Of a DNA stretch of 64,000 nucleotides, positions 52,509-60,829 are shown piece by piece (position 1 is the first letter of the stretch; every line of letters starts with the position of its first letter). The notes beneath the pieces are model-generated. The model saw only the letters and a program-made list of their open reading frames with translations. It was not told the DNA's origin and did no database searches. The stretch covers positions 2,295,025-2,359,024 of the forward strand of contig NC_012669.1 of NCBI RefSeq assembly GCF_000023105.1, given 5' to 3'. The DNA is from Beutenbergia cavernae DSM 12333. GTDB lineage: Bacteria > Actinomycetota > Actinomycetes > Actinomycetales > Beutenbergiaceae. The position numbers were made by a program, and so were the translations under genes.

Positions 52509-52831
52509 CCGCTGCGGAGCAGTGCGAGCCGCTCGTCGAGCAGCACCTCGAGCTCGCCGATCGTCCGGCGCTCGAGCAGCATGTCCCAGTGCGTGCGCTG
52601 CGGCTTGGTCGGCTTCGGCTCGGGGCGCGTGGCGTCGCGCAGGAGCGCCTCGCCGCCGCCGGGCGCCTCCCACACGGGGGGCACGTCGGCCTCTGCCGCG
52701 AACGGGATGACCAGCACACGCCCGTCGGGGCAGTCGTAGACCGCCTCGATCCGGGGGGCGAAGTCCACGCCCTCCTCGGTCTCCATGCTGTTCGCACCGA
52801 TCTTCATGCCGCGAAGTGTTCGCTCAGCCAT
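52487..52831 (-). CDS. rbpA: RNA polymerase-binding protein RbpA
   Basis: 114 residues. It starts MAERTLRGMKIGANSMETEEGVDFAPR and ends with PTKPQRTHWDMLLERRTIGELEVLLDERLALLR, the sigma-interaction domain. It stabilises the sigmaA holoenzyme and open complex, and fits well with the many weak -35 promoters here. Converges on and overlaps ppm1. The ATG has GGAGACGG upstream. Confidence 0.94.
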   Translation of the reverse strand: MAERTLRGMKIGANSMETEEGVDFAPRIEAVYDCPDGRVLVIPFAAEADVPPVWEAPGGGEALLRDATRPEPKPTKPQRTHWDMLLERRTIGELEVLLDERLALLRSGQLRRSA

Positions 52832-53058
52832 CGCCGTCTCCTCGTCTCGCGCCCGTGGCTCGTGGCCTGGGTCTCGCGTCCTGTAGGTTCCAACGGCCCC
52901 GGGCGCACCCATGTTCCACGTCCAGGGTGAAGGTGCTGTGAAGTTCGCGCACGCCGAGGGTGCAGTTGTGCGGCGGACGGCGGCGGTGCGTCGCGACGGT
53001 CCGCGCCGGGCGCGTTCGCGGCGCACCAGGCGCCGACGGCGGGGACGACGCCGGGGCG

Positions 53059-54198
53059 TCAGGGGAGGAGGCGCGTCTCGCCGACGGGCACGGTGGACCA
53101 CCAGTGGCCGTACCTGCCGTAGACCCCGGGTTCGCGGTCGGCGACGAGCTCGAGCAGCGCGCGCGCCTCGCCGGCGAGCGAAGCCCAGACGTCCTCGGGC
53201 AGGGCGTGGAACGCCGTCGCCTCGATGCGGCCGTCGAGCGGCCGCCAGACGCCCGCGACGTACCCGTCGACGAGCAGCGTCGGCAGCACGTCGCCGTTGT
53301 TCCTCGTCACCAGCCGGCGGTAGTCGGACGGGATGACGCGGCTGCGGTCGGCGTACGCGAGGAGCACGTTGTCCCACATCGGCAGCAGCCGGGGCGGCGC
53401 CTCGGTGTCCGGCGCCGGCCGTGGCGACCCGGGCACGTCGAACAGCACCGAGCCGGCCGGACCCACGAGCTGCTCCACGCCGTCGCCGAGCTCGTCCAGG
53501 ACGGCCCGGACGGAGGACCGCTGGACGAGGGTGAACTGGCTGACGTCGGCCACGGAGGCCGGCCCGAACGCGACCAGGTAGCGCCGCACGACCTCCCGCA
53601 GCGCGGCCCGCGCCGCGTCGGCATCCCGGGGCAGGGTCCGTGCTCCCGACGCCACGTACGAGACCTTCGTCCCGAACGACCACGGCTCCGGCCCGGGCGT
53701 GCGCCAGAGCGGCGCGAACGATCGGGTCGCCCACAGCGCCCCCGGCCTCGCCGTCGGCCCGAGACGTCCCGCCAGCCAGTCCTCGAGCTCCTTCGCGGTG
53801 CGCGGCGTCTCGGCATGCCGCAGGAGGTCCGGGACCGCCGCGTCGAGATCGTCGACGGCGATGCCCGCAGCGGTGAAGCGCCGGTCACCGAGACGCGCGG
53901 CGCGCAGCGTCGGCTGCATCGCCTGGTGGAAGGTGGCGTAGTCGCTCGCGTCGACGGCCTGGAGCGTGACGCGCATGAGCGTTGCCCGCACCACCGTCCG
54001 GGCGGCGAACGCGGCGTCGAGCTGCGCGGGATCGAAGTCGGCGAGCCTCGCCCACAGCGCCAGGTAGGGCGAGGCCGGGTGCTGCGCCTGCAGGGCGACG
54101 AGACGGCGGACGGCGGCGTGGACGTCGAGGTCCGCCCTGCGCAGGAGGAGCTGACGTTCGAGGGTCGCGCGGTTGAGCTCGCGCGCGGTGACGCTCAT
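53059..54198 (-). CDS. Winged-helix DNA-binding protein, AlkZ/YcaQ (HTH_42) family
   Basis: 379 residues. HTH_42 family with three tandem winged helices. Near the N-terminus ALQAQHPASPYLALWARL contains a QxQ motif at the catalytic position of AlkZ-type DNA glycosylases (QxD in E. coli YcaQ). WDNVLLAYADRSRVIP and NNGDVLPTLLVDG are typical. Such enzymes remove bulky or crosslinked N7-alkylguanines. No biosynthetic cluster is next to it. Confidence 0.8.
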   Translation of the reverse strand: MSVTARELNRATLERQLLLRRADLDVHAAVRRLVALQAQHPASPYLALWARLADFDPAQLDAAFAARTVVRATLMRVTLQAVDASDYATFHQAMQPTLRAARLGDRRFTAAGIAVDDLDAAVPDLLRHAETPRTAKELEDWLAGRLGPTARPGALWATRSFAPLWRTPGPEPWSFGTKVSYVASGARTLPRDADAARAALREVVRRYLVAFGPASVADVSQFTLVQRSSVRAVLDELGDGVEQLVGPAGSVLFDVPGSPRPAPDTEAPPRLLPMWDNVLLAYADRSRVIPSDYRRLVTRNNGDVLPTLLVDGYVAGVWRPLDGRIEATAFHALPEDVWASLAGEARALLELVADREPGVYGRYGHWWSTVPVGETRLLP

Positions 54199-54238
54199 GT
54201 GGCCGACTCGCCGGACGATCGGCGCGCGCGAGGCGTCG

Positions 54239-54352
54239 TCACCCGCGGTTGCTCAGCGTCGCGACGCCGACCTCGCGACAGGCGAGGACCGCGCGCCAGT
54301 CCTCGACGCCCTCGGACGCCTCGAACCGTCCGGGAGTCAGCTGTTGGGTCAT
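54239..54352 (-). pseudogene. Short fragment resembling the N-terminus of a pterin carbinolamine dehydratase-like protein
   Basis: 37 codons, ATG 54352 to TGA 54239. It reads MTQQLTPGRFEASEGVEDWR, resembling the N-terminus of actinobacterial 4a-hydroxytetrahydrobiopterin dehydratase-like proteins, and then loses similarity. The usual protein is about 100 or more residues. The rest appears to be lost where the AlkZ-like gene begins, 41 bases away. Confidence 0.35.
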
Positions 54353-54441
54353 CGCGTCGTCCTATGATCCGGAATTGTCGATCAATCGGCGAACGTACCC
54401 GAGCGGGCGCACGCTGTCGAGCACCGCACGTGCCTGGCACC

Positions 54442-54447
54442 TAGTGT
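54442..54447 (+). promoter_or_regulatory. -10 of a leaderless HIT-protein mRNA
   Basis: TAGTGT at 54442-54447, 7 bases, then GTG 54455. Confidence 0.45.
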
Positions 54448-54454
54448 CGTCGGC

Positions 54455-54883
54455 GTGAGCGACGACTGTCTCGTCTGCCGCAAGCATGCGGACGCCGACG
54501 AGGGCCTGCGGGTCTTCCGCGACGAACGCGTGTACGTGGGCCACATGCCGGCCACGCCCGACGCCTACCTGGGGCACCTCCTGGTCGAACCGGTCGAGCA
54601 CCTGCCCGGCCTCGCGGACCTCGACGTGGAGCAGGCCGAGGCCGTGGGCCGTGCCATGCGACACGCGAGCGCGACGTTGCGGGGCACCGGGTTCGAGCAC
54701 GTCTACGCGTTCGTCTACGGCGACGCCGTCCCGCATCTTCACGTGCACCTGGTCGGGAGGCGTCCGGGTACACCCCGTGAGTTCTGGGGAGCGGCGATCA
54801 CGGACTGGCCGGGCGCGCTACGCGGCGGTGCCGACGCCGTCGGCGGTGTCGTCGCCGAGCTGCGCGCGACGTGGCCGACGTAG
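54455..54883 (+). CDS. HIT family hydrolase
   Basis: 142 residues. The histidine triad is HLHVHLV (about residues 95-101), with CLVC and the N-terminal VYVGHMPATPDAYLGHLLVEP beta strands. Members hydrolyse dinucleoside polyphosphates or AMP conjugates. The TAG stop (54881-54883) forms the start of the next gene's -10. Confidence 0.87.
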   Translation: MSDDCLVCRKHADADEGLRVFRDERVYVGHMPATPDAYLGHLLVEPVEHLPGLADLDVEQAEAVGRAMRHASATLRGTGFEHVYAFVYGDAVPHLHVHLVGRRPGTPREFWGAAITDWPGALRGGADAVGGVVAELRATWPT

Positions 54884-54886
54884 CCT
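54881..54886 (+). promoter_or_regulatory. -10 of a leaderless AraC-regulator mRNA
   Basis: TAGCCT at 54881-54886 begins with the HIT gene's stop codon. GTG 54894 follows after 7 bases. Confidence 0.45.
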
Positions 54887-54893
54887 TGTGCGG

Positions 54894-55343
54894 GTGACGA
54901 GCACACCCGCCCAGTCGCAGCGCCTGCGCGATCTCAGGCTCTTGCGCACCGTGCGCGACCGGATCGACCGGGAGTACGCACAGCCCCTGAACGTGGAGGC
55001 CCTCGCGCGCGGCGTGAACATGTCGTCGGGGCACCTCAGCCGACAGTTCAAGGAGGCGTTCGGCGAGTCGCCGTACAGCTATCTGATGACGCGGCGCGTC
55101 GAGCGGGCGATGGCGTTGCTGCGCCGCGGCGACCTCAGCGTCACCGACGTGTGCTTCGAGGTGGGCTCGTCCTCGCTCGGGACGTTCAGCACCCGGTTCA
55201 CGGAGCTCGTCGGCATGTCGCCGAGCGAGTACGCGCGGCGGGCGCGGACGTCCACGGGCGAGCTCCCCTCGTGCGTCACCAAGCAGGTCACCAGACCGAT
55301 CAGGAATCGAGAAGCGCCGGCCGTGGACGTGCACCTAGCGTGA
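54894..55343 (+). CDS. AraC family regulator, DNA-binding domain only
   Basis: 149 residues, nearly all a two-HTH AraC domain (about 15-120): LNVEALARGVNMSSGHLSRQFKEAFGESPY and VTDVCFEVGSSSLGTFSTRFTELVGMSPSEY. No sensor domain. Compact AraC proteins like this often sit before a VOC-family gene, as here, and may be activated by redox or drug stress. It overlaps or abuts the VOC gene. Confidence 0.87.
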   Translation: MTSTPAQSQRLRDLRLLRTVRDRIDREYAQPLNVEALARGVNMSSGHLSRQFKEAFGESPYSYLMTRRVERAMALLRRGDLSVTDVCFEVGSSSLGTFSTRFTELVGMSPSEYARRARTSTGELPSCVTKQVTRPIRNREAPAVDVHLA

Positions 55344-55348
55344 ACGCC

Positions 55349-55759
55349 ATGGACATCACCATTCACACCACGTTCCTCCCGCACACGGACCCGGAGGCCT
55401 CGCTGGGCTTCTACCGTGACCTGCTCGGCTTCGAGCTCACGATGGACGTCGGCAAGGGCGACATGCGCTGGCTCACGTTCGTCTCGCCGTCCCAGCCCGA
55501 CGTCCGCCTCGTCCTGACGCCGCCCGCCGCCGACCCCGGCATCACCGAGGACGAGCGCCGCACCATCGTCGAGCTCATGGCCAAGGGCAGCTACCAGTCG
55601 ATCATCCTCGGCACGAAGGACCTCGACGGCACGTTCGCACGGCTCCAGGCCGGCGAGGCCGAGGTGGTCTCCGAGCCGACCGAGCAGCCGTGGGGGGTGC
55701 GCGACTGCGCGTTCCGGGACCCGGCGGGCAACATGGTCCGCATCGACGAGGTGCAGTGA
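55349..55759 (+). CDS. VOC (glyoxalase/bleomycin resistance) family protein
   Basis: 136 residues from ATG 55349; GTG 55340, overlapping the AraC stop, is the alternative. Beta-alpha-beta-beta-beta repeats: ASLGFYRDLLGFEL, YQSIILGTKDLDGTFARL, FRDPAGNMVRIDEV. Members are metal-dependent isomerases, thiol transferases or drug-binding proteins. Probably the target of the AraC regulator upstream. Confidence 0.87.
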   Translation: MDITIHTTFLPHTDPEASLGFYRDLLGFELTMDVGKGDMRWLTFVSPSQPDVRLVLTPPAADPGITEDERRTIVELMAKGSYQSIILGTKDLDGTFARLQAGEAEVVSEPTEQPWGVRDCAFRDPAGNMVRIDEVQ

Positions 55760-55761
55760 CC

Positions 55762-56235
55762 ATGACGACGCAGCAGCAGACGAAGCGCCCGAAGGGCACC
55801 CCCGGCGCGCTGTCGCTGTGGATGCAGCGCAAGGCGAACGCGTCCACAGCCTCGAAGATCCGCCGCAAGGGCGGCCACATGATGGGGATGGACCTGCTGG
55901 TCCTGCACACGGTCGGGCGCCGTTCCGGCGAGCCGCGGGAGACGCCGCTCGCCTGGTTCGACGACGGCGACGGCGGCCGGCTGGTCGTCGCCTCCGGCGG
56001 CGGCAGCCGCAACCCCGGCTGGTACGCGAACGTCGTCGCACACCCCGATCGTGTCGCCGTCGAGCTGCACGGCGCCGGCACCACCTCGGTGACGCCGCAC
56101 GTGCTCGACGACGCGGAACGGGCCACGGTGTGGCCGGCGATCGCCGCCGCGGCGCCGACCATCGACAAGCACCAGCGCAAGAGTGCCCGCCAGTACCCGG
56201 TGGTCCGGCTCCGTCCTGCCCCGGTGGAGGGCTGA
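55762..56235 (+). CDS. Deazaflavin (F420)-dependent nitroreductase family protein
   Basis: 157 residues. DDN/FDOR-A-type split beta-barrel: LLVLHTVGRRSGEPRETPLAWF, LVVASGGGSRNPGWYANVVAHP and YPVVRL. These proteins use F420H2 or bind it; F420 is common in actinobacteria. ATG 55762 is 2 bases after the VOC stop, suggesting one operon. The exact substrate is unknown. Confidence 0.85.
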   Translation: MTTQQQTKRPKGTPGALSLWMQRKANASTASKIRRKGGHMMGMDLLVLHTVGRRSGEPRETPLAWFDDGDGGRLVVASGGGSRNPGWYANVVAHPDRVAVELHGAGTTSVTPHVLDDAERATVWPAIAAAAPTIDKHQRKSARQYPVVRLRPAPVEG

Positions 56236-56240
56236 GAGCC

Positions 56241-56732
56241 GTGTGCGTGCCCGGCCTCCCGCGCATCACGAGGCGCAGCGCCGGCAGCCGACCGGTCATC
56301 ACCTTCCGGTCCGTCGTGGAGCCCGCGGAGAAGATGAAGGGCCTCGAGGTCCCGCCGGAGGCCGTGGAGGCCCTCGGTGGGGGAGCGCGGCCGCCCGTGA
56401 CGATCACGATCCACGGCCACACGTGGCGGAGCCGGGTCGCGATCATGCGGGGTCGGCACCTCCTCGGTCTCAGCCGGGCGAACCGGGAGGCCGCGGGGCT
56501 CGAGGTCGGCGCGGAGGTGGAGGTCGAGCTGGCGCTCGACACCGAACCCCGCGTCGTCGTCGAGCCGGAGGACCTCGCCCGCGCGCTGGACGCTGACCCG
56601 ACGGCCCGCGCCGCCTACGATGCCCTTCCACCGGGCAGGAAGCGTCGGCACGTGCTCGACGTCGAAGGCGCCAAGCAGCCGGAGACCCGCGCTCGGCGCA
56701 TCGACAGAACTCTGGCCGAGCTGCGCGGCTGA
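56241..56732 (+). CDS. DUF1905/YdeI-OmpD-associated family protein
   Basis: 163 residues from GTG 56241 (GTG 56247 is an alternative). The first part is a DUF1905 beta-barrel domain (VEPAEKMKGLEVPPEAVEALGG, VTITIHGHTWRSRVAIMRGRHLLGLSRANREAAGLEVGAEVEVEL). The C-terminal YdeI/OmpD-associated helix region (AYDALPPGRKRRHVLDVEGAKQPETRARRI) follows. Linked by name to bacteriocin or drug protection, but mechanism is unknown. Confidence 0.83.
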   Translation: MCVPGLPRITRRSAGSRPVITFRSVVEPAEKMKGLEVPPEAVEALGGGARPPVTITIHGHTWRSRVAIMRGRHLLGLSRANREAAGLEVGAEVEVELALDTEPRVVVEPEDLARALDADPTARAAYDALPPGRKRRHVLDVEGAKQPETRARRIDRTLAELRG

Positions 56733-56770
56733 CGCCGCCCGCCATCCGACCGATCAAAGGAGAACCCCAG

Positions 56771-59167
56771 GTGACCGCCACGGAGTCCACGCGCACCGCC
56801 ACGCCGTCGTCGCACGCCGCCGACGCGCACGACTTCATCCGCGTGCGGGGCGCCCGCGAGAACAACCTGCGCGACGTCGACGTCGAGATCCCGAAGCGGC
56901 GGCTCACGGTGTTCACGGGGGTCTCCGGCTCGGGCAAGAGCTCGCTGGTGTTCGCGACGATCGCCGCCGAGTCGCGGCGACTCATCGACGAGACCTACTC
57001 GACGTTCGTGCAGGGCTTCATGCCGTCGCTGCCGCGGCCGGACGTGGATGTGCTCGAGGGCATCACCACGGCCATCTTGGTGGACCAGGAGCGCATGGGA
57101 GCCAACGTGCGGTCCACGGTCGGCACGGTCACCGATGCGAATGCCATGCTGCGCAACCTGTTCAGCCGCATCGGCGACCCCTACGTGGGACCGCCCACGG
57201 CCTTCTCGTTCAACATCCCGACGTCGACGGCGAGCGGGGTGTTCTCCACCGGGAAGGCCGGGGGCGAGGTCGAGAAGAAGGTCGTGCGCAACCAGGTGTA
57301 CCTCGGCGGCATGTGCCCCGAGTGCGAGGGCCGCGGCACGGTCTCCGACCTCGACCTGTCCGTGATCGTCGACGAGTCGAAGTCCCTCCACGAGGGCGCG
57401 ATCCTCGTGCCCGGCTACAAGGCGGACGGCTGGATGGTCAAGGGCTTCTCCGAGACCGGCCTGCTCGACGGCGACAAGCCGATCCGCGACTACACCGACA
57501 CTGAGCGCCACGACTTCCTGTACCGCGAGAAGGGGAAGCTCAAGGCCCTCGGGATGAACATGACCTACCAGGGACTCATCCCCAAGCTCCAGGAGTCGAT
57601 GTTCTCCCGCGCGCCCGAGTCGCTGCAGCCGCACATCCGGGCGTTCGTCGAGCGGGCCGCCGTGTTCGTGGCGTGCCCGGCCTGCGAGGGAACCCGCCTC
57701 AACGACTCCGCCCGCTCGGCGAAGGTGAACGGTGCCAGCATCGCGGACGTGTGCCGGATGCAGATCTCGGACGCCGCCGAGTGGGCGCGGGGCGTCGACG
57801 ACCCGGGCGTGGCGCCGCTGATCGGCAGCCTGCTGCACCTGTTCGACAAGTTCGTCGAGATCGGGCTCGGCTACCTGTCGCTGGATCGGGCGGCGGGCAC
57901 GCTCTCGGGCGGCGAGGCGCAGCGCACCAAGATGATCCGGCACCTCGGATCCGCGCTGACCGACGTCACCTACGTCTTCGACGAGCCCACGATCGGTCTG
58001 CACCCGCACGACATCGAGCGCATGAACCGTCTGCTCCTGGACCTGCGGGACAAGGGGAACACGGTGCTCGTGGTCGAGCACAAGCCGGAGACGATCGCGG
58101 TGGGCGACCACGTGATCGACCTCGGACCCGGCGCCGGGACCGACGGCGGCACGGTCTGCTTCGAGGGCACCGTGGAGGGCCTGCGGTCGAGCGACACGCT
58201 CACCGGCCGTCACCTGGACGACCGCACCCACGTCAAGGACTCCGTCCGGACGCCGTCTGGTGCACTGGAGATCCGTGGCGCGTCGCAGAACAACCTGACT
58301 GGCGTCGACGTCGACGTGCCGACCGGCGTCCTGACCGTCGTCACCGGTGTCGCCGGCTCCGGGAAGAGCTCCCTCATCCACGGCAACCTCGCGGGGCGCG
58401 ACGGCGTCGTCGTCGTCGACCAGGGCGCGATCAAGGGGTCGCGCCGCTCCAACCCGGCCACCTACACCGGCCTGCTCGAGCCGATCCGCAAGGCGTTCGC
58501 GAAGGCGAACGACGTGAAGCCCGCGCTCTTCAGCTCGAACTCCGAGGGCGCGTGCCCCACGTGCAAGGGCAACGGCCGCATCTACACCGAGCTGGGGTTC
58601 ATGGAGACCGTGGAGACGCCGTGCGAGGACTGCGGTGGCAAGCGGTTCATGGCGTCGGTGCTCGAGTACACCCTGGGCGGGCTGAACATCGCCGAGGTGC
58701 TCGACCTCTCGGTGGCGCAGGCGCACGCGTTCTTCCGCGAGGGCGAGGCGAAGATCCCCGCCGCGCACAAGATCCTGGCACGGCTCGAGGACGTCGGGCT
58801 CGGCTACATCAAGCTCGGGCAGCCGCTCAACACGCTCTCGGGCGGCGAACGGCAGAGGCTCAAGCTCGCCATGGAGATGGGGGAGAGCGGCAGTGTGTAC
58901 GTGCTCGACGAGCCGACCACCGGCCTGCACCTGGCCGACGTCGAGAACCTGCTCGCGCTGCTCGACCGGCTCGTCGACGGCGGTAAGTCGGTGGTCGTCA
59001 TCGAGCATCACCAGGCGGTCATGGCGCATGCCGACTGGATCATCGACCTCGGGCCGGGGGCAGGGCACGACGGCGGTCGCGTCGTGTTCGAGGGAGCGCC
59101 CGCCGACCTCGTCGCCGCCCGGTCGACGCTGACGGGGGAGCACCTCGCCGACTACGTGGGCGCCTGA
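56771..59167 (+). CDS. UvrA-like ABC ATPase, drug-resistance type
   Basis: 798 residues, GTG with AAAGGAGA upstream. Two ABC ATPase modules: Walker A GVSGSGKSS (about 52-60) and GVAGSGKSS (about 527), signatures LSGGEAQR (about 378) and LSGGERQR (about 689). Zinc-type Cys motifs CPECEGRG, CPACEGTR, CPTCKGNG and CEDCGGKR. About 150 residues shorter than housekeeping UvrA, fitting the UvrA2/DrrC group tied to DNA-binding drug resistance. It ends the AraC-VOC-nitroreductase-DUF1905 run. Confidence 0.88.
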   Translation: MTATESTRTATPSSHAADAHDFIRVRGARENNLRDVDVEIPKRRLTVFTGVSGSGKSSLVFATIAAESRRLIDETYSTFVQGFMPSLPRPDVDVLEGITTAILVDQERMGANVRSTVGTVTDANAMLRNLFSRIGDPYVGPPTAFSFNIPTSTASGVFSTGKAGGEVEKKVVRNQVYLGGMCPECEGRGTVSDLDLSVIVDESKSLHEGAILVPGYKADGWMVKGFSETGLLDGDKPIRDYTDTERHDFLYREKGKLKALGMNMTYQGLIPKLQESMFSRAPESLQPHIRAFVERAAVFVACPACEGTRLNDSARSAKVNGASIADVCRMQISDAAEWARGVDDPGVAPLIGSLLHLFDKFVEIGLGYLSLDRAAGTLSGGEAQRTKMIRHLGSALTDVTYVFDEPTIGLHPHDIERMNRLLLDLRDKGNTVLVVEHKPETIAVGDHVIDLGPGAGTDGGTVCFEGTVEGLRSSDTLTGRHLDDRTHVKDSVRTPSGALEIRGASQNNLTGVDVDVPTGVLTVVTGVAGSGKSSLIHGNLAGRDGVVVVDQGAIKGSRRSNPATYTGLLEPIRKAFAKANDVKPALFSSNSEGACPTCKGNGRIYTELGFMETVETPCEDCGGKRFMASVLEYTLGGLNIAEVLDLSVAQAHAFFREGEAKIPAAHKILARLEDVGLGYIKLGQPLNTLSGGERQRLKLAMEMGESGSVYVLDEPTTGLHLADVENLLALLDRLVDGGKSVVVIEHHQAVMAHADWIIDLGPGAGHDGGRVVFEGAPADLVAARSTLTGEHLADYVGA

Positions 59168-59184
59168 GAACGTCCCCGCCGTCC

Positions 59185-59322
59185 TCAGCTGAACACCGCG
59201 AGCACCATCGCCGTGGCGACAGCGATCGCCACAGCCGCGATGGTGCGTATCCACACTCGCCAGCGCAAGCCGAGCGCGGCGGTTGCGGCACCTGCTCCTG
59301 CGTGCGCGGCGGGAGCGGTCAC
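59185..59322 (-). CDS. 45-residue single-pass membrane protein
   Basis: From GTG 59322, which overlaps the stop of the DinB gene by 4 bases (GTGA). An Ala-rich N-terminus is followed by a basic WRVWIR and then one membrane segment, TIAAVAIAVATAMVLAVF. No family recognised. Coupling to the upstream gene and one clean membrane helix support it as real. Confidence 0.5.
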   Translation of the reverse strand: MTAPAAHAGAGAATAALGLRWRVWIRTIAAVAIAVATAMVLAVFS

Positions 59323-60119
59323 TCCGCCACGCTCCGCCCCGCCGCGCGCGCCTCGATCGCGTCGAGGTCGCGAACGGCGTAGCGGTGGTGCTCCCATTCC
59401 TCCTCGAGGATCGTGTGGAGGCAGGAACGGACGGTCTCCGGGTACTGCGGGTCGTGGGGGTTGGGGCGCTCTTCGGCCAGCAGCTCTGGCGTCAGGCCGG
59501 CCAGGAAGTCGCCCACCATGGCCACGCGGCCGGCACGAGCCTCGAGAACCTCCGCGTACGACGGCGTCCCGTCGGCGAGCTCCGACGTGTCCATCTCCCT
59601 CGCGGAGCCCGCGTCGACCTGGCCCAGGGGATGGAACGGCTGTTCGACGCCGAGGATGCCCCGCCGCAGCCACATGTCCGTGGCGAGCACGAGGTGCCGC
59701 AGCGTCTGGGCGAACGACCACTCGCCGTCGACCGAGACGTCCACGGTGCCCTCCGGCATCACGGCCGCGCGCTCGAGGGTGGCCGCCCACGTGCGCTGAA
59801 GCGCGTCCCAGGAGGTGCGCAGGCCGTCCGGCGTCTCGGCGTACCGCTCGGCGCGGCCGGGAAAGCGGCGATTGAGCTCGGCGTCGACGAGCGGTAGAAC
59901 GTTGACGCCGTTGACGAGCAGCGAGCCCTCACCGTCGAACAGCCAGGGCGAGTCGATCTCCAACGTTGTTGCCTCGATCCCGCGGAGGACGACGCCGGAC
60001 AGGTCGCAGGAGACGATCCAGCTTCCCTCCAGGTCGGAACCGTAGAACCGGGACCCGGACAGGTCCACGCGATGGAAGTCCGAGCTCTTCAGGTCGTCGG
60101 CGTCGGTAAAGCGCGCCAT
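59319..60119 (-). CDS. Pentapeptide-repeat/DinB fusion protein
   Basis: 266 residues from ATG 60119 (GAGGAGGAAG upstream). Residues about 5-60 carry pentapeptide-like repeats (FTDADDLKSSDFHRVDLSGSRFYGSDLEGSW, VSCDLSGVVLRG). From about 80 a DinB-like four-helix bundle follows (SFAQTLRHLVLATDMWL, LHTILEEEWEHHRYAVRDLDAIEAR) with His residues that could bind metal. Bacillithiol or mycothiol-dependent enzymes are found in the DinB family. It overlaps the 45-residue membrane-protein gene. Confidence 0.82.
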   Translation of the reverse strand: MARFTDADDLKSSDFHRVDLSGSRFYGSDLEGSWIVSCDLSGVVLRGIEATTLEIDSPWLFDGEGSLLVNGVNVLPLVDAELNRRFPGRAERYAETPDGLRTSWDALQRTWAATLERAAVMPEGTVDVSVDGEWSFAQTLRHLVLATDMWLRRGILGVEQPFHPLGQVDAGSAREMDTSELADGTPSYAEVLEARAGRVAMVGDFLAGLTPELLAEERPNPHDPQYPETVRSCLHTILEEEWEHHRYAVRDLDAIEARAAGRSVAE

Positions 60120-60279
60120 GCTTCCTCCTCGTCGAGCGGCCCTGGCGAGGCCGACGTTGCCTATCGAAGCCGATGGCACCGACAGCCGCTACCGTCTGGT
60201 TCGACGTCGTCAGCGCGGCCTGCACCAGCGAGGACGCCGGACGGGATCGCGAGATCGGGTTGCGAGCGAGCGTGGGGCG

Positions 60280-60726
60280 CTATCGGTTGGGGACCGCGTC
60301 GAACTCGACCTCGTGCGCACCGTCGTACGTGAACCGGATCGACCGGTAGACGAGGGTCACCTGCTCCTCGAGGCGATCCGGCGCCTCGGCATCCTCGAGG
60401 GTGTACGCCGCGACCGACGCGTCCGCGAGCCGTACCACCACGTAGGCGCTCGTTTCACCCTCAACGGCACGCACGAGGGACAGAACGACGGCGTCCCACA
60501 GCATGTTGTCGTACAGCGCCTTCTTCAGATACGGCGATGACCGGTCGTACCGCTTACCGAGCGTCAGGGGCTCGAACTTCACCCGTCCCCGCCGAGCCAG
60601 GCTGCCGACGTCCACAGGCGCCGCCATCGCGAAGCTGATGCTGTGCACCTCGATCTCGTCCTCGTGCCCCTCGACGTGGCTCTCGCCCGGGACGTCGGGA
60701 ACCTTCAGGAATCCGGCGATCGCCAT
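60280..60726 (-). CDS. Hcp1-like (type VI secretion tube) family protein
   Basis: 148 residues from ATG 60726 with GAGGAG upstream. It starts MAIAGFLKVPDVPGESHVEGHEDEIEVHSISF and ends VTLVYRSIRFTYDG, matching the Hcp beta-barrel (DUF796) that forms hexameric rings. Typical elements are LTLGKRYDRSSPYLKKALYDN and AYTLEDAEA. Hcp is the tube of type VI secretion systems, which actinobacteria lack. No other T6SS or phage-tail gene lies in the window. Actinobacterial Hcp-like proteins are known but unexplained. Confidence 0.82.
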   Translation of the reverse strand: MAIAGFLKVPDVPGESHVEGHEDEIEVHSISFAMAAPVDVGSLARRGRVKFEPLTLGKRYDRSSPYLKKALYDNMLWDAVVLSLVRAVEGETSAYVVVRLADASVAAYTLEDAEAPDRLEEQVTLVYRSIRFTYDGAHEVEFDAVPNR

Positions 60727-60829
60727 GGGAGCTCCTCGACGTCGGTGCGACAAGCGGGTGCGCGTCAGTCTCCTCTCGTCATGCTCGGCACACCATCGGT
60801 GCCCGGCGAGCCCGGCGGAAGCCGGTGGC

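Noticed and set aside
56615-59254. An 879-codon minus-strand frame opposite the UvrA-like gene
   Set aside because: It mirrors the coding bias of the + strand gene, which has intact Walker and signature motifs.
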